Positions 19,501 to 29,140 are shown, counted from the first letter of the stretch. The stretch is 64,000 nt of DNA from Desulforamulus putei DSM 12395 (GCF_900129195.1 NZ_FQUY01000004.1:1-64000), one strand, 5' to 3'. Translations and numbers: made by a program. The notes: generated by a model from the letters alone, not told the origin.

Positions 19501-20085
19501 TCAAAAGGAACCCTGGTCAAGGACAGCCTTTCCTGTCACCCGCAGGTACTCCTCCTGAATCTTTTGAAAGTCTTCCCACACCGGGCGTTTTTTGTTGGGA
19601 TCCCGCAGGACCGCCGCCGGGTGGTAGGTGGGCATGATTTTGATACCGCTCCGGCTTTCCAGCCACTGGCCCCGCATCTTGGTGATGCGGGCCTCCGGCC
19701 CGATTAAGTTCTGCAGGGCGGTGCTGCCCAGCAAAACGATAATGGCGGGTTTGATCAGTTCGATCTGTCGGTACAAATAGGGCAGGCAGGCCAGCGCCTC
19801 GGCCCGGGTGGGAACCCGGTTGTTGGGCGGCCGGCATTTTACAACGTTGGCGATATACACCTCTTGCCGGGTGAGATGGATGGCTGCCAGGATACGATCC
19901 AACAACTGCCCGGCCCGGCCCACAAAGGGAAGGCCCTGCTCGTCCTCGTCTTTGCCCGGTCCCTCGCCAATCAGCATGAGCCTGGCCTCGGGGTTGCCCA
20001 TTCCGAAAACCAGCTTGTTTCTGCCCTCCGCCAGCCCGCACCGGGTACAATTCTGCATATCCAAAGCCAATTGCTCTAATGACAT
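19501..20085 (-). CDS. uracil-DNA glycosylase, family 4 (Fe-S type)
   Basis: The 194-residue protein has the family 4 layout: a [4Fe-4S] cluster held by CTRC at residues 13-16 with later Cys in VVKCRPPNNR and ALACLP, motif A GEGPGKDEDEQG near residue 40, and motif B MPTYHPAAVLR. It removes uracil from DNA in base-excision repair. The cluster and lineage fit an anaerobe. ATG at 20085 is preceded by GGGAGG. It converges with the coiled-coil gene. Confidence 0.93.
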   Translation of the reverse strand: MSLEQLALDMQNCTRCGLAEGRNKLVFGMGNPEARLMLIGEGPGKDEDEQGLPFVGRAGQLLDRILAAIHLTRQEVYIANVVKCRPPNNRVPTRAEALACLPYLYRQIELIKPAIIVLLGSTALQNLIGPEARITKMRGQWLESRSGIKIMPTYHPAAVLRDPNKKRPVWEDFQKIQEEYLRVTGKAVLDQGSF

Positions 20086-20269
20086 GGAACAAACCTCCCG
20101 CTTTACTCAAAGATTATCATAGACCACATCTCCGGCCCCGGCAACCCTCCACAGCAGGGTCAGTCTTTTATTTCCAAGTATGTATAATTTCCCTTTCCGT
20201 TGCCAAACTATAGGTGAAACAGGCAGCGATGCCGCCTATGGGCAGTCAAAAGAGAAGGAGGAAACGTAC

Positions 20270-20533
20270 ATGCTGGATTTAAGCAAAGCCAACACAAGCT
20301 GGGAAAATTGGAAAAAGTACCTGGGCCAGGCCATGGAATTTGCTGAAGAACTGGGAATCTCCCGGGACAAAATTCAACAATATGCCATGACAGCCGGTTC
20401 CATTCTGGCTGACAACGTACAGCCCGCCAACCCGGAACAAAAGGTGCTCAAGGAGCTGTGGGATGTTGCCGACAGGGATGAGCAGGAAGTGATTGCCCGC
20501 CTCATGACCAAATTGGCCAGCCGTTCCCGCTAG
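20270..20533 (+). CDS. DUF3243 family protein (YmfJ-like)
   Basis: The 87-residue protein begins MLDLSKANTSWENWKKYLG and keeps the family features (AVxxAEELG-type helix, ending in DVADRDEQEVIARLMTKL). Bacillus YmfJ belongs to the same small helical family, whose role is not established. GAAGGAGG lies before the ATG at 20270. It is a single-gene unit closed by a strong terminator. Confidence 0.8.
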   Translation: MLDLSKANTSWENWKKYLGQAMEFAEELGISRDKIQQYAMTAGSILADNVQPANPEQKVLKELWDVADRDEQEVIARLMTKLASRSR

Positions 20534-20545
20534 TTTTTCCGATGA

Positions 20546-20580
20546 AAAGACCACGTCCAAACAACGTGGTCTTTGCTCTT
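20546..20580 (+). terminator. rho-independent terminator after the DUF3243 gene
   Basis: AAAGACCACG and CGTGGTCTTT form a 10-base stem with a 9-base loop and a T-rich tail. Confidence 0.85.
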
Positions 20581-20602
20581 GCGGGCGCCTTTCCAGGCTG
20601 TC

Positions 20603-21850
20603 TTACCATCCGCCCCGGGAGAAACGGTTGTTAAACCACCGGCGGAAGGGCCCTTTGGTGGATAACTCCATATAGTTCTCCTCGTTCCCTTCCGGGACGG
20701 GCAGCAGACCCAGCATCCCTTTGCCCTGGTAATCAATACCTTCCCGGTACACCTGTTGATCTTTCACAGAATAATAGGTCAGTTGAACCTGATTGTAGAC
20801 ACCCAGGGCAAATTCCAGGCCCCGGCGGCTGCTGACCGCCATGCCGTTGACCTCCATAATAATATCGCCGGAGCGAAGGCCGGCCTGCCAGGCAGGGTAG
20901 CCCGGTATCACATCCAACACCCTGACCCCCTGGCCGGCTGGCTGGTAGATGGACTTGCCTGTTTCCATCCGCTTGCCGATATAGATAACCAGTTCATGGC
21001 CTAAAGGAGAAAACAGGGCCGCTACAACTCCCATCAAGGGCCGTTGGTCGGCCAATACCGCCAGGCCAAGCAGCAGGAGACTGTACGCACCCAGAATAAG
21101 GGCAGAAATTCTGCCTTTTTGCCGGGGTGTGCGGGCCACTGCCAGGTCGCCATACCCCAAACCGGCCACCACCGGCATGAGGCCATAAATGATATTGTCC
21201 ACATTGGCCCCTAGGCCCTCCCGGATGAGGGGCCACCAGTCGGGCATGCTGATCCCCCCGGTGGGCCCGCTGCTGTGACCCACCACCACCATGGCCACCA
21301 GGGGGATGGGCCAGAATTTCTGCAGGGCAAAGCCGCCCACCACCGTGCCTTCCGCATTTTTGACGAAGGTAGGCATGGCCCCCAGATGCCCGCTGATGAG
21401 AATCAAAAAAGCCTCCACAAAGTGCAAGATGGCCACCAACCCCAGGACCTGGGGCACGCTGATGGCGGGCCAACCGAATACCAGAGAACTGAGGGCTAAA
21501 ATCCCCCCGGCGTAGGCAAAACATAAAAACCTGGCATCAATAAACATTAACAATATGGCCAGGGGCCAGAGGTACATTAATCCCGATCCGGACAGTGTCA
21601 GTCCCACAAACACCATCAGGTAGCTGGCCAAAAGGCCTCCCAGCAGCCCGAAACCGGTGGCCCACAGAACATCCCGCCACACACCCCGGGGCTTCAGACC
21701 AAAAAATCTTTCCCTCACCTTACCGATGCGGTAGTATTGCAAAGCCACGATGGCCACCACCAGCAGGAACAGCTGAAGGATTTGGGGCTCTGTAAAAACC
21801 GCCGCCATGGTTTTTAGAATTTCCGGGGTTATTTCCACAAAAGGAAACAT
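20603..21850 (-). CDS. minJ: MinJ-like polytopic membrane protein with C-terminal PDZ domain
   Basis: The 415-residue protein has about eight membrane helices over residues 1-300 and a PDZ domain at about 305-380 (VRVLDVIPGYPAWQAGLRSG, then DIIMEVNGMAVSSRRG). In Bacillus, MinJ bridges DivIVA to MinD and is encoded near ctpB and ftsEX, as here. Similarity is inferred from architecture and neighbours, not from a search. ATG at 21850 has AGGTGG 8 bases upstream. It follows ctpB, with a repeat in between. Confidence 0.75.
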   Translation of the reverse strand: MFPFVEITPEILKTMAAVFTEPQILQLFLLVVAIVALQYYRIGKVRERFFGLKPRGVWRDVLWATGFGLLGGLLASYLMVFVGLTLSGSGLMYLWPLAILLMFIDARFLCFAYAGGILALSSLVFGWPAISVPQVLGLVAILHFVEAFLILISGHLGAMPTFVKNAEGTVVGGFALQKFWPIPLVAMVVVGHSSGPTGGISMPDWWPLIREGLGANVDNIIYGLMPVVAGLGYGDLAVARTPRQKGRISALILGAYSLLLLGLAVLADQRPLMGVVAALFSPLGHELVIYIGKRMETGKSIYQPAGQGVRVLDVIPGYPAWQAGLRSGDIIMEVNGMAVSSRRGLEFALGVYNQVQLTYYSVKDQQVYREGIDYQGKGMLGLLPVPEGNEENYMELSTKGPFRRWFNNRFSRGGW

Positions 21851-21870
21851 AAAAAGAACCACCTGCCATT

Positions 21871-21925
21871 TGAGAGGTGAGAAGTGAGAAGTTAGAGGTG
21901 GGAATACGATCTGCCTCCCACCTCG
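21871..21925. repeat. intergenic repeat, GAGAGGTGAGAAGTGAGAAG family
   Basis: A run of GAGAGGTGAGAAGTGAGAAG followed by a hairpin GAGGTGGGA/TCCCACCTC. The same purine-rich words occur at 33025-33067 before secA. Here it fills the ctpB-minJ gap next to the ctpB stop. Confidence 0.75.
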
Positions 21926-21934
21926 GCCCTTTAT

Positions 21935-23086
21935 TTATTTATGAATCTTTTCCCGTATCAGCTTAATGGCGGTCTCTAATTGTTTATCGGATTTGGCATC
22001 CGGTTCTTGATCCACCACCACGTCCGGGGCAATGCCTTTTTTATGAATATCGTGTTTCTTCGGCGTCAAATACCTGGCAGTGGTCAGTTTGAGCCCGGCG
22101 CCGTTGTCCAGGGGAAATACCGTTTGCACCACGCCCTTACCGAAGGTCCTGGTGCCCACCAGGGTGCCGACCCCGGCATCCTTGATGGCTCCGGCCAAAA
22201 TCTCGGAGGCGCTGGCGCTGCCCTTGTTCACCAAAACCACCAGGGGCAAATCCAGTTGATCGGGCTCGGCGTTGAAAGTGTGATCCCGCCCAATGCGGTA
22301 ATCAATATGCACAATGGGACCCTTGTCTAAAAATTGATCCGCAATTTTAATGGCTGAATTGAGTTCACCACCGGGATTGTCCCGCAGGTCCAGCACCAGT
22401 CCTTCCATGCCTTCTGCACGGAGCTCATGCAGGATTTTGACCAGTTCTTCCCCGGTGTTCTCGGTAAACTGGCTGATGGCGATATAACCCACATTGTTTT
22501 CGTTGGGAAGCATGCGGCCCTCCACGGTGGGAACACTGATTTCCTGTCGCGTCAGTGGAACCTTAAAAGGCTCTTTTACACCCTCCCGCATGATGGTCAG
22601 TTCAACTCTGGAGCCCACGGGACCCCGCATCAGGCTGACGGCGGTTTCGGTGTCCATGTCCTTGGTCGGTCGGTCGCCGATTTGTATAATAATATCCCCG
22701 GCTTTGATGCCTTTCTCAGCTGCCGGCGTATTGGGAAAGGGTTTCACCACCGTCAGATGATGGTCCTTGACCCCCACCAGGACACCGATGCCGCCAAAGG
22801 AGCCGCGGATTTGTTCCTGCAGGGAGGAGTAGGTCTTGGCATCCAGGTAAACCGAATAGGGGTCGTCCAGAGACTCCACCACGCCTTTAATGGCCCCTTC
22901 CACCAGCTTTTCCGGCGCCACTTCAAACAAATACTGACCCTTCACCAGGGTCACCACTTTTACCAAATTGCCCAGCCCTTTGTAGTTGGCCGCCACTGTA
23001 CCGCCCAGGAGCAGCAAAATGACGAAGACCATGGAGACCAGTGCAATGGCCAGCCTTCCCCAAAAGGCCCACGTATCTCTTTTCAC
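21935..23086 (-). CDS. ctpB: carboxyl-terminal processing protease (S41 family)
   Basis: The 383-residue protein has an N-terminal membrane anchor (residues 9-32), a PDZ domain (IGVLVGVKDHHLTVVKPFPN) and the S41 catalytic core with Ser in NKGSASASEILAG and Lys in GTRTFGKGVVQ. CtpB of Bacillus cleaves SpoIVFA during the sigma-K checkpoint of sporulation. The GTG start at 23086 follows GCAGGTG. It sits between the M23 peptidase and the MinJ-like gene, the same neighbourhood as in Bacillus. Confidence 0.93.
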   Translation of the reverse strand: MKRDTWAFWGRLAIALVSMVFVILLLLGGTVAANYKGLGNLVKVVTLVKGQYLFEVAPEKLVEGAIKGVVESLDDPYSVYLDAKTYSSLQEQIRGSFGGIGVLVGVKDHHLTVVKPFPNTPAAEKGIKAGDIIIQIGDRPTKDMDTETAVSLMRGPVGSRVELTIMREGVKEPFKVPLTRQEISVPTVEGRMLPNENNVGYIAISQFTENTGEELVKILHELRAEGMEGLVLDLRDNPGGELNSAIKIADQFLDKGPIVHIDYRIGRDHTFNAEPDQLDLPLVVLVNKGSASASEILAGAIKDAGVGTLVGTRTFGKGVVQTVFPLDNGAGLKLTTARYLTPKKHDIHKKGIAPDVVVDQEPDAKSDKQLETAIKLIREKIHK

Positions 23087-23205
23087 ACTAACACCTGCCC
23101 GTTTCTTTATCTCTTACACATGTATTATACTACAACAGAATGACATAAATTACAAAGACTTTTCCAGTTTCTGGTCGGGAAAAGCCGGGATTGGACCCGG
23201 CCTTA

Positions 23206-24333
23206 TTACAGGTAATTATGGGGGCTGACCGCCGTACCGTTTTTCCGTACTTCAAAATGCAGGTGAGGTCCGGTGGACATGCCGGTACTGCCGACCCTGC
23301 CGATGGTGGCGCCCCTGGTGACCGCCTGCCCGTTGCTCACCAGCTGGGCGGACAGGTGCCCGTAAAGGCTGACCACCCCGCCGCCGTGGTCGATCATAAC
23401 CACCCTGCCGTAACCGGTCATGGTGCCGGAGTAGATCACCGTTCCGTCGGCCGGCGCAATGACGGCGGTGCCGGTGGGAGCCGGGATGTCAATGCCGGTG
23501 TGAAAACGCATTTGCTTTAAAATGGGGTGAATGCGATTACCGAAGGGAGAAGAAATACGGGTATAGCCGGGGACCGGCCAGCTGAATACCCCTCCTTTAT
23601 AATTGCCACCCTTTTTGGCATTCTCCAAGGCGATCTGCCGCAAGATGGCGTCCTCCTGGGCCTCCAGGCGGTCAATTTCCGCCTCGGTCTTTTTGAGATC
23701 CTGCTTGGCCTCTTTTAACAGTTCTTCTTTCTCACTCTGGGCCTGGGCCAGCATTTCTTTAGCATACTCCTGCTCGTTTTTCAAGCTGGCAATCTGCCGG
23801 GTTCTGGTCTCCAGCGCGCTTTTGTATTCCTCAATTTGCTGCTTTTCACTGGCAATGCGGTCCACAATGGCCTTGTCGCTTTCCACCATCCGCTGCAAAA
23901 ACTCCAGGCGGTTGGTAAAATCCGAAAAGCTGCCGGCATTTAACAGGACCTCCAGGTAACTCACAGGCCCGCTCTGGTACATGCCCTTGACCCTTTTTTT
24001 CAGCTGTTCGTTGCTCTTGGCCAGCCGTTCTTCCGCTGCGGCCAGGTCTTTTTTGGTTTCCTCCAGCCGGCTCATGGCCGCGTTGAGCGAGCCCTGGAGC
24101 TGCCTGATCTGTTCGGTCTTCTGGTTGATGGATTGGTTAATGGAAGCCAGTTGTACGGTATAATCTCTGACCGCTTGCCTGGTCCTTTGTTCCTGGGCCT
24201 TTTTCTGGTTCAACTGTTTTCTTACTTGATCCAGTTGCTGATTCAAAGCAGGAGACGCCAGTACCGGTGTCCCTGCCAGCAGGACAAGTCCCAGGCTGAG
24301 GGCCAGCATCTTTTTGGTCCATTTACGCTGCAC
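23206..24333 (-). CDS. secreted coiled-coil M23 peptidase (EnvC/CwlO-like)
   Basis: The 375-residue protein has a signal peptide (residues 1-28, ending TPVLASPA), a long coiled coil to about residue 240, and a C-terminal M23 LytM domain with zinc ligands in NRIHPI, HTGIDIP and HLHFEV, so it looks catalytically complete. Such proteins cleave peptidoglycan and are switched by FtsEX, whose genes lie directly upstream. The GTG at 24333 is preceded by GGGAGGG at good spacing. It follows ftsX by about 100 bases. Confidence 0.92.
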   Translation of the reverse strand: MQRKWTKKMLALSLGLVLLAGTPVLASPALNQQLDQVRKQLNQKKAQEQRTRQAVRDYTVQLASINQSINQKTEQIRQLQGSLNAAMSRLEETKKDLAAAEERLAKSNEQLKKRVKGMYQSGPVSYLEVLLNAGSFSDFTNRLEFLQRMVESDKAIVDRIASEKQQIEEYKSALETRTRQIASLKNEQEYAKEMLAQAQSEKEELLKEAKQDLKKTEAEIDRLEAQEDAILRQIALENAKKGGNYKGGVFSWPVPGYTRISSPFGNRIHPILKQMRFHTGIDIPAPTGTAVIAPADGTVIYSGTMTGYGRVVMIDHGGGVVSLYGHLSAQLVSNGQAVTRGATIGRVGSTGMSTGPHLHFEVRKNGTAVSPHNYL

Positions 24334-24432
24334 GGGTATCCCTCCCAATAGGGTCGTCTGTCGTCGGGCAGCGGTTGTCAGATTTGCCCTAACGACAAGG
24401 TAACATGATGGTAGCGATACTTAGCAAGTTCG

Positions 24433-25320
24433 TTATACCCTTAAAAATTTTCTTAGTGAAAACCAACTGCCTAGGGCTCCGATGAGCACGCCCAGCCCCA
24501 CCATGCTGCCCAGAATAGTTAGAATGATCCTGGGCTCGTTCACCAGTTGGATAAAGGGCAGGGAAATTTTTAGTTTATTGATCAGTGAAAGATATCCCAC
24601 GTCCACCACCAGAACGGCCAGCAGCCCTCCCGTCAGGCCCAGCACAATGCCCTCCAGGACAAAGGGAAAGCGGACAAACCAGTTGGTGGCGCCCAGTATT
24701 TTCATAATGCTGATTTCCCGCCGGCGGGCGAAAACCGACATGCGAATGGTGGTGGCAATTAAAAAGCCTGCCGCCAGGGTTAACAGGGTCACAGTGACGA
24801 CGCTGGCATAGCGGACCCAGCGGGTCACGTTGAGGAGTTTTTCCACCACCCCCTGGCCGTAGCGGACCTGTTCCACACCCTTTAATTGTTCGATTTTTTT
24901 GGCGGTGGCCGGTACGGCAGCGGCCTGCTTGGTTTTCACACGAAAAGCGTCGGGCAGGGGGTTGGTCTCTTCCAGGGATTCCAGAATATCTGCCCGGTCG
25001 CCGAAACTTTCTTTCATTTCCTTGAGGGCCTGTTCCTTGGAGACAAACTCCACGGTGTCCACAGCGGGATTGCTTTTAATTTGCTCTTCAATTCTGTCGC
25101 GGTCCACCCGGCCCACACTCTCTTCTAAAAAGGCGGTAATTTCAACACTGCTTTCCACCGATTTCGTAAGTTTTTCGGCATTCACCACCAGCAGCAGGGA
25201 AACGCCCAGAATGATCAGGGAAACGGTGACAATGCCCACAGAAGAGATGGAAAGCCAGCTGTTTCTCACCAGGGAAGTAAAGGCCTCCCGGAAGAAATAT
25301 TTAAGGGTATTAAAGTTCAC
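24433..25320 (-). CDS. ftsX: cell division protein FtsX
   Basis: The 295-residue permease-like protein has an N-terminal cytoplasmic stretch and helix, an extracellular loop of about 100 residues with alternating charged segments (VEITAFLEESVGRVDRDRIE), then three helices ending in a short C-terminus. FtsX transmits ATP hydrolysis by FtsE to an external cell-wall hydrolase. The GTG start at 25320 lies inside the last codons of ftsE, an 11-base overlap that implies coupled translation. Confidence 0.95.
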   Translation of the reverse strand: MNFNTLKYFFREAFTSLVRNSWLSISSVGIVTVSLIILGVSLLLVVNAEKLTKSVESSVEITAFLEESVGRVDRDRIEEQIKSNPAVDTVEFVSKEQALKEMKESFGDRADILESLEETNPLPDAFRVKTKQAAAVPATAKKIEQLKGVEQVRYGQGVVEKLLNVTRWVRYASVVTVTLLTLAAGFLIATTIRMSVFARRREISIMKILGATNWFVRFPFVLEGIVLGLTGGLLAVLVVDVGYLSLINKLKISLPFIQLVNEPRIILTILGSMVGLGVLIGALGSWFSLRKFLRV

Positions 25321-25996
25321 AGCGGTACACCCCGCTCTCTTCATCCCGTACCACGCAGCCGTTGGACAGGGCAATAACCCGCTTCTTCATGGTGTCTACA
25401 ATTCCGGAATCGTGGGTGGCCATCAATATGGTGGTCCCCCGGCGGTTAATGTCCTGGAACAGTTTCATGATTTCCCAGGAGGTGTCGGGATCCAGGTTGC
25501 CGGTGGGCTCATCGGCAATAATTAATAGAGGGTTATTTACAATGGCCCTGGCAATGCAAACCCTTTGCTGCTCCCCGCCGGACATCTGGCTGGGCAGCAG
25601 GTGGCCTTTATCCTTGAGTCCCACCTGCTCCAGAACCTCCGGCACCATGCGCTTGATTTCTTTGCCGGAGGCGCCGGTGATTTCCAGGGCAAAGGCTACA
25701 TTTTCCGCCGCTGTTTTCTGGGGCAGCAGTCGAAAGTCCTGGAATACCATACCGATTTTTCGCCGCATGTAGGGAACTTCCCGTCCCTTCATACGGACAA
25801 TATTTTTACCGTTGAACATCACCTGCCCCCGGGTGGGCAGCTCTTCGCGAAAAATCAGTTTAATCAGGGTAGACTTGCCGGCTCCGCTGGGGCCCACCAG
25901 AAAGACAAATTCACCCTTCTTTATATGCAAAGTCAAGTCCGAAAGGGCCTTTACGCCGTTGTCGTATACCTTGGAAACATTGTAGAACTGTATCAT
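25310..25996 (-). CDS. ftsE: cell division ATP-binding protein FtsE
   Basis: The 228-residue ABC ATPase shows Walker A GPSGAGKSTLIK, signature MSGGEQQRVCIARA and Walker B LLIIADEPTGNLD. The C-terminus RDEESGVYRCEL is of normal FtsE length. ATG at 25996 follows AAAGGTG. It pairs with FtsX to control peptidoglycan hydrolysis; the likely target is the M23 protein encoded two genes downstream. Confidence 0.97.
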   Translation of the reverse strand: MIQFYNVSKVYDNGVKALSDLTLHIKKGEFVFLVGPSGAGKSTLIKLIFREELPTRGQVMFNGKNIVRMKGREVPYMRRKIGMVFQDFRLLPQKTAAENVAFALEITGASGKEIKRMVPEVLEQVGLKDKGHLLPSQMSGGEQQRVCIARAIVNNPLLIIADEPTGNLDPDTSWEIMKLFQDINRRGTTILMATHDSGIVDTMKKRVIALSNGCVVRDEESGVYRCEL

Positions 25997-26113
25997 CGTA
26001 ACACCTTTCCAAGCTGTGATCTTAGGAACCACCTATTCGGTTTCGACACCCAAAGCGGAAATTCCTTTAAAAATGGCCTAAAATTCATTCCTTTTTGTCC
26101 AATTTTTGACAAA

Positions 26114-26146
26114 AAATACAAAAAGAGTGCCCTTGCAAGCACTCCT
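26114..26146 (-). terminator. rho-independent terminator of the transketolase operon
   Basis: On the minus strand GAGTGC and GCACTC pair around an eight-base loop and are followed by TTTTTGTATTTTTTG. It separates the transketolase genes from ftsE. Confidence 0.75.
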
Positions 26147-26179
26147 TTTATAAACTTCTAACCAAGGTACCAGGTACCG

Positions 26180-27121
26180 TTATTTTTTCTTGGCGATAAC
26201 TTTGCGGGCCGCCTCTGCGATGTGGGTGGCGGTGAGGCCGAAGTGCTGCAGCAGTTCTTCGGGTTTGCCGGATTCGCCGAAGGTATCCCGGACGCCGATG
26301 CGCTGCATGGGGACGGGGTGGTGTTCGGACAGGGTTTCCGCCACGGCGCTGCCCAAGCCGCCGATGATGGAGTGCTCTTCGGCGGTGACCACGGCGCCGC
26401 ATTTTCTGGCCGCTTCTACAACGGCAAAAATGTCCAGGGGTTTGATGGTGTGAACATCCAGCACCAAGGCGCTGATGCCTTCGGCAGCCAGGGTTTCAGC
26501 GGCTTCCAGGGCGACGGCAACCATGATACCGGTGGCGATCAGGGCCACATCGGTTCCCTCCCGCAGGGTAACGGCTTCCCCGGGGATGAACTTAAAGTCT
26601 TCCCCGTGCAGGACCGGCACCCCGGAACGTCCCAACCGGATGTAAACAGGCCCCTTGATTTCCGCGGCGGCCCGGATGGCGGCTGCGGTCTCCACGGCAT
26701 CGGCGGGAACAAACACGGTCATGCCGGGCAGCGCCCGCATAATGGCAATGTCTTCGACGGACTGGTGGGATCCGCCGTCTTCACCCACAGTGACACCGGC
26801 GTGGGTGGCGGCAATTTTTACGTTCAACCTGGGGTAACAAATGCTGTTGCGGATTTGTTCAAAGGCCCGTCCGGTGGCAAACACCGCAAAGGTGCTGGCA
26901 AAGGGAATCTTGCCCACGGCTGCCAAGCCGGCGGCGGTGGCCATCATGTTGCTCTCGGCAATGCCCATGTTAAAAAACCGGTCGGGGTAGTTTTTCATAA
27001 AGTCGTGTGTCTTGGTGGATTTAGACAGGTCGGCGTCCAAAACCACCACGTCCTTATTATCAGCGCCCAGGCGGACCAGTTCTTGGCCGTAGGCATCCCG
27101 GGTGGCAATTTTCTTCGTCAT
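26180..27121 (-). CDS. transketolase, C-terminal (pyrimidine-binding) subunit
   Basis: The 313-residue protein holds the pyrimidine-binding and C-terminal domains of transketolase (VVVLDADLSKSTKTHDF, GIAESNMMATAAGLA, SHQSVEDIAIMRALPGM). Together with the preceding gene it makes the two-chain transketolase found in many Clostridia and archaea, which moves two-carbon units in the non-oxidative pentose phosphate pathway with thiamine diphosphate. GGAGG precedes the ATG. A DXS-type role is less likely because the partner has the short transketolase N-domain. Confidence 0.93.
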   Translation of the reverse strand: MTKKIATRDAYGQELVRLGADNKDVVVLDADLSKSTKTHDFMKNYPDRFFNMGIAESNMMATAAGLAAVGKIPFASTFAVFATGRAFEQIRNSICYPRLNVKIAATHAGVTVGEDGGSHQSVEDIAIMRALPGMTVFVPADAVETAAAIRAAAEIKGPVYIRLGRSGVPVLHGEDFKFIPGEAVTLREGTDVALIATGIMVAVALEAAETLAAEGISALVLDVHTIKPLDIFAVVEAARKCGAVVTAEEHSIIGGLGSAVAETLSEHHPVPMQRIGVRDTFGESGKPEELLQHFGLTATHIAEAARKVIAKKK

Positions 27122-27149
27122 GGTAAACCTCCAGTCTTTTGGGAATTTC

Positions 27150-27258
27150 TTTGGGGTCAGGCCGTCAGCCTTCAGCTTTTGGGGTTATTCTTTTAGCCGA
27201 CGGCTGATGGCCGATGGCCTGTTATAATTCAAGTCAAGAACCGTCCCCGACTTGAATT
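27150..27258. repeat. composite intergenic repeat inside the transketolase operon
   Basis: TTTGGGGTC at 27150 opens a copy of the TCAGCC/GGCTGA family that runs to about 27219. A half-length copy of the GGGGACGG family follows at 27226-27258, with arms AATTCAAGTC and GACTTGAATT. The element ends two bases from the stop of the N-subunit gene (27261) and fills the gap between the two subunits. Confidence 0.85.
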
Positions 27259-27260
27259 AC

Positions 27261-28082
27261 TCACGCCAGTTCCTTCAATGCCTGTTCCACCTGCTCCGGC
27301 TTGGGTGCGTTGCCGTGCCAGCCCACCTGGTTTTCCATGAAGGAGACCCCTTTGCCTTTGATGGTCCTGGCGATGATGATGGTAGGTTTGCCTTTGGTGG
27401 CTTGGGCCTCCTCGATGGCCTTGAGGATCTGCCCGATATCGTGACCGTCGATTTCAATGACATGCCAGTTAAAGGCCCGCCATTTATCAGCCAGGGGAGC
27501 TACATTCATCACTACGTCCACCGGTCCGTCAATTTGCAGGTTGTTGTAGTCCAGAATGGCAGTCAGGTTGTCCACTTTGAAGTGGCCGGCGGCCATGGCA
27601 GCTTCCCAAATTTGGCCTTCTTGCACTTCACCGTCGCCCAGCAGGGCATAAACCCTCTGAGCCCCCTCCCCGCCGTCCAAACGAAGGCCCAGGGCCATGC
27701 CCAAGGCGGCGGACAGTCCCTGGCCCAGGGAGCCGGTGGACATTTCAACGCCAGGCAGTTTTTTCATATCCGGGTGACCCTGGAGACGGCTGCCCAGTTT
27801 ACGCAGGGTCAGCAGTTCCTCTTGGGGGAAGTATCCCTTTTCCGCCAGGGCGGCGTACAGTACCGGGGCCGCATGGCCCTTGGACAGGACAAAACGGTCC
27901 CGGCCCGGCCAATGGGGGTTTTCCGGGTCTAACTTCATGGTATCAAAGAAGAGTACGCTGACAATGTCCGCCGCGGACAGCGAACCGCCCGGGTGGCCGG
28001 AGCCGGCTTCGCCCAGCATGGTGATGATGTGGCGGCGAATGGCCCTGGCTCGCTCCTGCAAAAATGCTATTTTTTGGTCCAT
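27261..28082 (-). CDS. transketolase, N-terminal (thiamine diphosphate) subunit
   Basis: The 273-residue protein carries the ThDP site of transketolase: GEAGSGHPGGSLSAADIV, KGHAAPVLYAAL, and the GDG-x-N motif seen as LLGDGEVQEGQIWEA and DYNNLQID. It needs the C-terminal subunit encoded next. ATG at 28082 follows GGAGGG. It lies 44 bases downstream of the YitT gene and could be read through from it. Confidence 0.93.
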   Translation of the reverse strand: MDQKIAFLQERARAIRRHIITMLGEAGSGHPGGSLSAADIVSVLFFDTMKLDPENPHWPGRDRFVLSKGHAAPVLYAALAEKGYFPQEELLTLRKLGSRLQGHPDMKKLPGVEMSTGSLGQGLSAALGMALGLRLDGGEGAQRVYALLGDGEVQEGQIWEAAMAAGHFKVDNLTAILDYNNLQIDGPVDVVMNVAPLADKWRAFNWHVIEIDGHDIGQILKAIEEAQATKGKPTIIIARTIKGKGVSFMENQVGWHGNAPKPEQVEQALKELA

Positions 28083-28126
28083 GGTTGTTCCCTCCAAAAT
28101 TTAAATTTGTTCAAATATCAATGCAT

Positions 28127-28969
28127 TTATCCCAATTCCTTGAAACCTTCCCCCAGGACTTCATGCACATCTGCCAGGATGATAAAGGCGGCAGGATCTT
28201 CTTTTTTGACAAGGGCTTTCAGACGGGACACCTCGGAGCGGCCCACCACCGAAATAAGCACCTCCCGCTCCTTGCCGGTATACATGCCTTTGGCCTTCCA
28301 GGCGGTGGCGCCGCGGTCCAGTTCCTTGATGATACCCTGGGCGATGGCATCCGCTTTTTTGGTGATAATCAGGAAGGCCTTGGCGGAACTGAAACCTTCT
28401 ATAACCAGGTCGATGATCCATGCGGTTAGGAAAATGGTTATCAGCGCATACATGGCCAGTTCTGCCGAACGAAAGACAATGCCTGCCCACAAAACCACAA
28501 GACCATCGATGATAAACAGCAATTGACCGATGTTAATGCCCATATAGGACCTTAAAATGGCCGCCAACAGTTCGGTGCCGCCGGTGGTGCCATTGAAGCG
28601 AAACACCAGCCCCAGGCCGATGCCCGTAAGCACACCCCCGTACAGACTGGCCAACAGCAAGTCCTTGGTTAACAAGGGGAGATAGGGCTCCAGCAAATCA
28701 ACAAATACAGAAAGAGCAACGGTACCGTAAACCGAATTGACAGTAAAACGCCAGCCCAACCGGACGATGGACCAGATAAAGAGCGGCACATTCATGACCA
28801 GCATGCTAAGGCCCACAGGCCAATGGGCAATATGGTAGAAAATGGTGGCAACGCCGCTTAAGCCGCCGGCGGCAATTTTGGCCGGCACCAAAAAGGCATC
28901 CAGCCCCACGGCGGTTAATAGGACTCCAATGGTCACACCTAAATAATCTTTCAACCAGCGCAGAAACAT
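28127..28969 (-). CDS. YitT family membrane protein (DUF161 + DUF2179)
   Basis: The 280-residue protein has five or six membrane helices (residues 5-200, beginning LGVTIGVLLTAVGLDAFLVP with the AGG/GG motif KIAAGGLSGVATI) and a soluble C-terminal DUF2179 domain (ATAWKAKGMYTGKEREVLI). The family is widespread in Firmicutes; its function is unclear. AAAGGAT precedes the ATG. It is the likely first gene upstream of the transketolase pair. Confidence 0.88.
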   Translation of the reverse strand: MFLRWLKDYLGVTIGVLLTAVGLDAFLVPAKIAAGGLSGVATIFYHIAHWPVGLSMLVMNVPLFIWSIVRLGWRFTVNSVYGTVALSVFVDLLEPYLPLLTKDLLLASLYGGVLTGIGLGLVFRFNGTTGGTELLAAILRSYMGINIGQLLFIIDGLVVLWAGIVFRSAELAMYALITIFLTAWIIDLVIEGFSSAKAFLIITKKADAIAQGIIKELDRGATAWKAKGMYTGKEREVLISVVGRSEVSRLKALVKKEDPAAFIILADVHEVLGEGFKELG

Positions 28970-29140
28970 AAGTTTATCCTTTCAAAGAGCGTGTTCATGA
29001 TCGCACTTATCATACCCCAAAAAGAGAAAGCCTATTTTCTAGGCTCTTACATTTATTAAAATCAATTTAGCCAGTATTAGTGTTCTCCCCGCAAGTGCTA
29101 AATCCTTCCAAAATGAAAAAAATCTTGTCGAATAAGTTTA

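Noticed and set aside
26222-27196. A 324-codon plus-strand open frame opposite the transketolase C-subunit
   Set aside because: Glycine and histidine-rich translation without family resemblance, mirror of a conserved gene, no ribosome site.
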